DNA from: an uncultured Clostridia bacterium
GTDB lineage: Bacteria > Bacillota > Clostridia > Oscillospirales > CAG-272
Direction of reading: 5' to 3'
Assembly: GCA_946040935.1 (NCBI GenBank)
Contig: CAMGCN010000013.1
Span: 1 to 9,780 of the forward strand
DNA: 9,780 nucleotides
Positions 6,515 to 9,780 of this stretch are shown one piece after another (position 1 is the first letter of the stretch; every line of letters starts with the position of its first letter). The position numbers and the translations under genes were made by a program. Below the pieces are notes generated by a model that searched no databases, was not told the DNA's origin, and was given only the letters and a program-made list of their open reading frames with translations.

Positions 6515-7412
6515 TATTCGCGGAGTTGTCTGCACACTCTTCGGCGGCATCCTTTGGGGCTTTTCGGGAGCGTGCGGACAATACATATTTTCACACTATC
6601 AGCTAAAGCCGATAGAGCTGACCTTTTTCCGTATGACAATCTCGGGAGTAATACTCCTTACAATTTGTGCTTTCAAGGAAAAAAGCGGCTGTTTTTCGGT
6701 ATGGAGAAGCGTAAAAAACTCGGTACAGGTGTCTGCCTTTGCGATATTCGGCATAATGTTCAGTCAGGTGACTTACCTTGAGACAATTTCACGGTCAAAT
6801 GCAGGTACTGCGACAGTATTACAATACACGGGGCCGTGTATGCTCGTACTGCTCGTATGCCTGATGAAAAAAAGGCTCCCGACTGTCCGTGAGATATCCG
6901 CGCTGATACTCGCAACGAGCGGAACTTTCATACTTGCGACACACGGAAATCCGTCCGCCCTTGCCTTATCACCCTCGGCGCTCGTATGGGGACTTCTGTC
7001 GGCCGTGGCACTCGTTCTTTACACAACGCTTCCCGAAAAGCTCATGTTGCGTTTCGGCACACTCGAGGTCACAGGATGGGCGATGCTTACGGGCGGCGTC
7101 ATACTCGGCATAGTTCTTCGCGTTTGGAATCTTCGCGTGCAAATGGGCGCGGACGGATGGATATGTCTTTTATGCGTAGCCGTATTAGGCACTGCCGCGG
7201 CATATACCCTCTACCTACAGGGAGTCGCGGACATAGGCCCGGTAAAGGCGAGCATGCTTGCCTCGGTCGAGCCGCTTTCAGCGACGCTGTTTTCGGTCTT
7301 TTGGCTGAAAAGCGAATTCCGCATACCCGACCTTATCGGCTTTGTCTGTATAATCGCCACGGTATTTATCCTCGCCCGAGCAAAAGAGAAAAAACAAAAA
7401 TCAGAAATATAA
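6507..7412 (+). CDS. EamA/DMT superfamily transporter (10 TM)
   Basis: A 301-residue integral membrane protein with two tandem EamA repeats (about 7-144 and 156-290), each with five predicted hydrophobic helices. The first begins IRGVVCTLFGGILWGFSGA and carries the typical R42-containing FFRMTISGVILL and the LQYTGP segment (106-110). The second ends GTAAAYTLYLQGVADIGPVKAS and EPLSATLFSVFWLKSEF, a standard EamA closing motif, before a lysine-rich cytosolic tail. Members export amino acids, nucleosides or other metabolites; the substrate cannot be read from the sequence. The ATG lies 8 nt inside hprK with only a weak upstream ribosome site, which suggests translation coupled to hprK. Terminator-like hairpins follow. 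Confidence 0.92.
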   Translation: MNNIRGVVCTLFGGILWGFSGACGQYIFSHYQLKPIELTFFRMTISGVILLTICAFKEKSGCFSVWRSVKNSVQVSAFAIFGIMFSQVTYLETISRSNAGTATVLQYTGPCMLVLLVCLMKKRLPTVREISALILATSGTFILATHGNPSALALSPSALVWGLLSAVALVLYTTLPEKLMLRFGTLEVTGWAMLTGGVILGIVLRVWNLRVQMGADGWICLLCVAVLGTAAAYTLYLQGVADIGPVKASMLASVEPLSATLFSVFWLKSEFRIPDLIGFVCIIATVFILARAKEKKQKSEI

Positions 7413-7462
7413 GCCGCTGATTATCATTTGAATCACAGCATGTGTTATGTTAAAAGGGCTTT

Positions 7463-7514
7463 AAAAACAGCGCAGATCGTTCATGGAATATAGTCTTGAT
7501 TTGCGGCGGTTTTT
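7463..7514 (+). terminator. Imperfect terminator-like hairpin after the transporter gene
   Basis: Left arm 7463-7477 (AAAAACAGCGCAGAT) pairs with right arm 7499-7514 (ATTTGCGGCGGTTTTT), with one mismatch, one bulged G and one G-U pair, across a 21-nt loop. The right arm ends in five T's. This could be a weak first intrinsic terminator, about 100 nt past the stop. The long loop and AT-rich base make it less certain than the two downstream. Confidence 0.4.
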
Positions 7515-7565
7515 ATACCAAAAGACCTGCTTTTTAGTTAACGAGAATTATAGTTTTTGAGAGTT

Positions 7566-7597
7566 TTTAGGGTACTTTTTTCAAAAAGTGCCCTAAA
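7566..7597. repeat. Long AT-rich hairpin, possibly part of a dispersed intergenic repeat
   Basis: A 15-bp inverted repeat: 7566-7580 (TTTAGGGTACTTTTT) with 7583-7597 (AAAAAGTGCCCTAAA), one T-G pair and a 2-nt centre. It is immediately followed by the sequence AATAGGG and the GC-rich hairpin at 7604, so the two may form a single composite element. No open reading frame overlaps it. Copies elsewhere in the genome cannot be checked here. Confidence 0.6.
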
Positions 7598-7603
7598 TAG
7601 GGT

Positions 7604-7627
7604 TTGGGGCAAAGCCCCGATTTTTAT
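7604..7627 (+). terminator. Rho-independent terminator of the hprK operon
   Basis: Stem GGGGC (7606-7610), loop AAA, GCCCC (7614-7618), extended by T-G and T-A pairs, then a run of five T's from 7621 (TTTTTATTTG). A compact GC stem with a U-tract on the plus strand is the classic form, and it lies downstream of the plus-strand operon. Confidence 0.75.
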
Positions 7628-7639
7628 TTGTCAACACTA

Positions 7640-7672
7640 AAAATCCGCTCATGCGAGCGGATTTTATTATTT
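7640..7672. terminator. Bidirectional intrinsic terminator between convergent genes
   Basis: A perfect 11-bp stem, AAAATCCGCTC (7640-7650) and GAGCGGATTTT (7655-7665), with the tetraloop ATGC. T-rich tracts follow on both strands: TTTTATTATTTTT on plus and ATTTTTAGTG on minus. It is placed to stop both the plus-strand hprK operon and the minus-strand isomerase gene. Confidence 0.85.
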
Positions 7673-7674
7673 TT

Positions 7675-7790
7675 ACTTCCAAAAACCACAGACGAAAATC
7701 ACCTCTCCGCGTACCGTGTACGCCGTCGGGAGGGTTTGCGGCGTAGGATTTCCCCCTGATTTTCCTTCTGCAGGTTTTTTTACAGCCCCG
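7675..7790 (-). other. GC-rich, coding-like intergenic segment with alternative dyads
   Basis: This lies between the isomerase stop and the bidirectional terminator, so it would be in the isomerase 3' untranslated region. One minus-strand frame is open for about 38 codons and ends at a TAA (7675-7673). It reads GAVKKPAEGKSGGNPTPQ, then AYTVRGEVIFVCGFWK, but has no ATG; a TTG at 7831 inside the isomerase gene is the only candidate start. Two dyads share bases: GCGTAC/GTACGC (7709-7714, 7718-7723) and TACGCCG/CGGCGTA (7719-7725, 7739-7745), so only one can form at a time. It may be a gene remnant, a small repeat or a structured 3' region. I do not recognise it. Confidence 0.35.
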
Positions 7791-7796
7791 TTGTTT

Positions 7797-8603
7797 TTAT
7801 ATAAGTGAGTCGAGCAGCTTCTTTCCTGCAAGTATGTCGGAACGTTCCTTTTCTCCCGCGCATTCGCGTTCTATCGTCAGCGCGCCGTCATATCCGAGCT
7901 CTTTCAGCTTTGCGACAATCCCGGGGAAATTCGCTTTTCCGTCGCCGAGCGCTTTTTCTTCGCCCAGATAACGAGGATCAGTCGGGTAAAGCGCGTCCTT
8001 TGCATGAACTCCGCGCACGTGCTTGCCGATTACGTCGAGCGCGTCAAGGGGATTGGCCTTTCCGTATAAAATCAGATTACCCGTATCAAAATTTACCCCT
8101 ATATGGTCGCTTCCGATATCGGTTATGGCACGGAGCATGGTAACGGGCGTCTCCTGACCCGTCTCAAAATCAAGATAAATATCATTATTACCGTAATAGC
8201 TCATAAGGTTCTTCATAGCAGGTATCCACTCGCGGTAAACACTATCATACATATACTCGGGGATAAATCCCATATGAGAGGAAACGTCCTTAACGCCGAG
8301 AGCAACTGCGAGGTCGCAGTATTTCTTCATTTCCTCCATACGCCTGTCGCGGTACGCCGTCGGAATAAGGCCGAGAGTTACGGGGCCCGACACAAAATTC
8401 CACTCTGCAACGCCGCTCCACATTCCGACGATGCTCGTTATCTCAATCCCGTATTTTTCGCGAAGAGTCTTTACCCTCTCAATATTCTCCTCTGTCTGCT
8501 CGGGGATAAACATATACATCTGACAGTTGTCTATGCCGTTTTCGCTCATCCAGCGAAAATCCTCCTCGATGTTGCAATATTTTACGATAACTCCGACTTT
8601 CAT
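7797..8603 (-). CDS. Sugar phosphate isomerase/epimerase (xylose isomerase-like TIM barrel)
   Basis: A 268-residue cytosolic TIM-barrel protein of the AP_endonuc_2/xylose isomerase-like superfamily (PF01261), whose members isomerise or epimerise sugars, keto-sugars or inositol derivatives with a divalent metal. Expected metal and substrate residues are visible: His110 (SSHMGF), Glu147 (LDFETGQE), Asp173 (NFDTGN), His200 (GVHAKD), and Glu245 (LTIERE). The segment ALGDGKANFPGIVAKLKELGYDGALTIE (218-245) is typical of the sugar isomerase/epimerase group. The length is normal. The ATG is preceded by an AAAGGAT ribosome site (8617-8611) at 7 nt spacing. It lies 68 bp after the LRR gene on the same strand, so co-transcription is possible but functionally unlikely to be linked. 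The substrate is not known. Confidence 0.9.
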   Translation of the reverse strand: MKVGVIVKYCNIEEDFRWMSENGIDNCQMYMFIPEQTEENIERVKTLREKYGIEITSIVGMWSGVAEWNFVSGPVTLGLIPTAYRDRRMEEMKKYCDLAVALGVKDVSSHMGFIPEYMYDSVYREWIPAMKNLMSYYGNNDIYLDFETGQETPVTMLRAITDIGSDHIGVNFDTGNLILYGKANPLDALDVIGKHVRGVHAKDALYPTDPRYLGEEKALGDGKANFPGIVAKLKELGYDGALTIERECAGEKERSDILAGKKLLDSLI

Positions 8604-8671
8604 AATAAAAATCCTTTCTTAAATAAATCAAGCTGATAAATATCCGCTTTCAGATGTGTATTTACGTTTTT

Positions 8672-9780
8672 TTATTTGCTTAACTGATGATCAAAGCCTC
8701 CGCCGCAGCCGTCGCATACAAAATGCTCGTCAAACGGCTCACTCGCCTCATTCAGCTTAAAAGCAAGCTCTCGAAGCGAAGTTTGCGCTTTTATTTTACT
8801 GCTTCCGCAGCCCGGACATACATCGGGCATGGCGTTAATCAGATCGGAACACATATTCTTTCTGACAAAGTGATAATAAACACGATAGTCAAAATAGAAT
8901 ACCATACGCCAGAGCGAATTATTTGAATATGCGTCAAGGTCTACTTTCTCGCCTGCGTCATAACGGTTGACCATATCCTCGTCGGGATCAAAGCCTATAA
9001 GGGTTTCCTCCGAGCCTTTCAGTATTTCGGCGCCGACCTTCAGGTTGCCCGACGGCATGCTCAAGCCGAATATATACGGACAGTAAGCAAAAGCTTCTCT
9101 GCCGATTATAGTCACACTCTCGGGAATATTTATTTTATTCAGCGATTCACAACCGTAAAAAGCCTTTGTTCCGATATATTCAATATATTTGTTCGGTTCG
9201 CGGTTTTCCTCCTTCATAACTACGTCTGCCCAAAGGGTGACCTTTGAAAGCTCCTTGCAGCCATAGAATAAATAGTCGGGAATAGACGTCACAAACTCGG
9301 GAATAGTCATCTCCGTGATTGAACTGCAATTCTTGAATGCTCCGTCTCCCAAAGATGAAACTCCTGACGGTATTTCCGCTTTTGAAAGCTTCTCGCATCC
9401 CGAAAATGCGTTGTTTCCTATCGTCCTTAAGGAATCGGGCAGCTTTATCTCTTCAATAGAGTAACAGCCCGCAAATGCCGAAACTCCTATTTCTGAAAGC
9501 CTCTTCGGCAGCTCAATATTCTTTAGCGAGACACACTCGGCAAAAGCCGACGACGGTATTACTTTCAAGCCTTCCGGAAATGTCAGCTCCTTGAGAGAGG
9601 TACAGCCGAAGAATGCGCGATCGCCTATTTCGGTAACAGACTCGGGAAGAGTAAGCGCAGAGAGTGAGATACATTTATAAAAAGCCGATGTATCTATCTT
9701 CGTCAAAGTCGTGGGAAAGTCAATCGTCCCGAGCGAGGCGCAGCCGGAAAAGGCTCCCCTGCCTATAGAGGTAAGTCCCT
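8672..9780 (-). CDS. BspA-type leucine-rich repeat protein with C-terminal zinc-ribbon-like tail (N-terminus beyond window)
   Basis: The frame is open from the window edge (first full codon at 9778) to TAA at 8674-8672, giving 368 visible residues; the TTG at 9706 is internal to the repeats, not a start. Ten copies of the LRR_5/BspA unit (AFxGCxSLxxIxLPxSvtxIg) occur, nearly all spaced by exactly 23 residues. One spacing is 36 residues, because 13 extra residues around EENREPNKY (near 9198) are inserted. After the repeats comes a non-repeat region rich in aromatic residues (WRMVFYFDYRVYYHF), then CPGC (codons 8818-8807) and CDGC (8716-8705), a likely zinc ribbon. BspA repeats usually mediate protein or surface binding. 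No sortase motif or membrane anchor is present at the C-terminus, so the cell location is unclear and could be cytosolic. Confidence 0.88.
   Translation of the reverse strand, partial: GLTSIGRGAFSGCASLGTIDFPTTLTKIDTSAFYKCISLSALTLPESVTEIGDRAFFGCTSLKELTFPEGLKVIPSSAFAECVSLKNIELPKRLSEIGVSAFAGCYSIEEIKLPDSLRTIGNNAFSGCEKLSKAEIPSGVSSLGDGAFKNCSSITEMTIPEFVTSIPDYLFYGCKELSKVTLWADVVMKEENREPNKYIEYIGTKAFYGCESLNKINIPESVTIIGREAFAYCPYIFGLSMPSGNLKVGAEILKGSEETLIGFDPDEDMVNRYDAGEKVDLDAYSNNSLWRMVFYFDYRVYYHFVRKNMCSDLINAMPDVCPGCGSSKIKAQTSLRELAFKLNEASEPFDEHFVCDGCGGGFDHQLSK
9071..9778 (-). repeat. 69-bp-period tandem repeat coding for LRR units
   Basis: The coding sequence shows ten diverged units with a 23-codon (69-bp) period; each is marked by an AF-x-x-C core. 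The units are clearly related in protein sequence but well diverged in DNA, so this is an old array rather than a recent expansion. The seventh-to-eighth unit distance in the portion from 9706 is 36 codons instead of 23. The array continues past the window edge. Confidence 0.8.

Noticed and set aside
8103..8636. A 177-codon plus-strand frame over the isomerase gene
   Set aside because: It is antisense to a well-supported TIM-barrel gene with its own ribosome site, and its product shows no family motif.
8604..8671. A promoter in the gap between the LRR gene and the isomerase gene
   Set aside because: The gap is AT-rich, but no -35/-10 pair of convincing match and spacing was found; only the ribosome site is clear.
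9704..9706. Start of the LRR protein at TTG 9706
   Set aside because: The same frame continues upstream to the window edge with another full LRR unit (RGAFSGCASLGTIDFP), so the real start is outside the window.
1..9780. tRNA, rRNA or CRISPR features
   Set aside because: No cloverleaf with a TTCGAATC-like arm, no rRNA-like sequence and no regularly spaced direct repeats were seen by eye; nearly all sequence is accounted for by protein genes.

Overview
The window looks like the edge of a contig from an uncultured gut-type Clostridia (Bacillota). The support is an HPr kinase/phosphorylase (hprK), clostridial-style MnmE, HtpG and BirA, an RNHCP-domain protein, short intergenic gaps with AGGAG-type ribosome binding sites, and a BspA-type leucine-rich-repeat protein common in host-associated anaerobes. 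No rRNA, tRNA, CRISPR array or intact mobile element was seen. The first 44 bases are not biological: they are an Illumina Nextera P7/transposase adapter, including what looks like the N709 index, joined directly to the truncated end of birA.

Region 45-5119, minus strand: a compact housekeeping operon in the order mnmE, RNHCP-domain gene, htpG, diacylglycerol kinase-family gene, birA (cut off by the contig end). Gaps are 1 and 15 nt, then overlaps of 1 and 4 nt, so translational coupling is likely. A good sigma-A-type promoter (TTGAAA, 17 nt, TATAAT) lies 105 nt upstream of the mnmE start. The genes cover tRNA wobble modification, zinc-ribbon protein of unknown role, Hsp90 chaperone, lipid phosphorylation and biotin attachment/regulation.

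Region 5128-7412, plus strand: a divergent three-gene operon starting from a near-consensus promoter (TTGACA, 17 nt, TATGAT) whose predicted +1 is exactly the A of the first ATG, so its first gene appears to be expressed from a leaderless mRNA. That gene encodes a 136-residue protein that resembles a degenerate GNAT acetyltransferase. It overlaps hprK, the sensor kinase/phosphorylase of carbon catabolite control, and hprK overlaps a 10-TM EamA/DMT-family transporter.

Region 7413-7796 is a convergent intergenic space with four hairpins: an imperfect terminator-like hairpin, a long AT-rich hairpin, a GC-rich terminator and a symmetric bidirectional terminator. It also holds a GC-rich segment of about 115 bp with coding-like character and two mutually exclusive dyads, possibly a dispersed repeat.

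Region 7797-9780, minus strand: a xylose isomerase-like TIM-barrel sugar phosphate isomerase/epimerase, preceded by the 3' part of a BspA-type leucine-rich-repeat protein with a strict 23-residue period and an unusual C-terminal four-cysteine zinc-ribbon-like tail. Its N-terminus lies beyond the window. The most interesting leads are the leaderless GNAT-like gene in front of hprK, the LRR/zinc-ribbon fusion and the unexplained intergenic segments.
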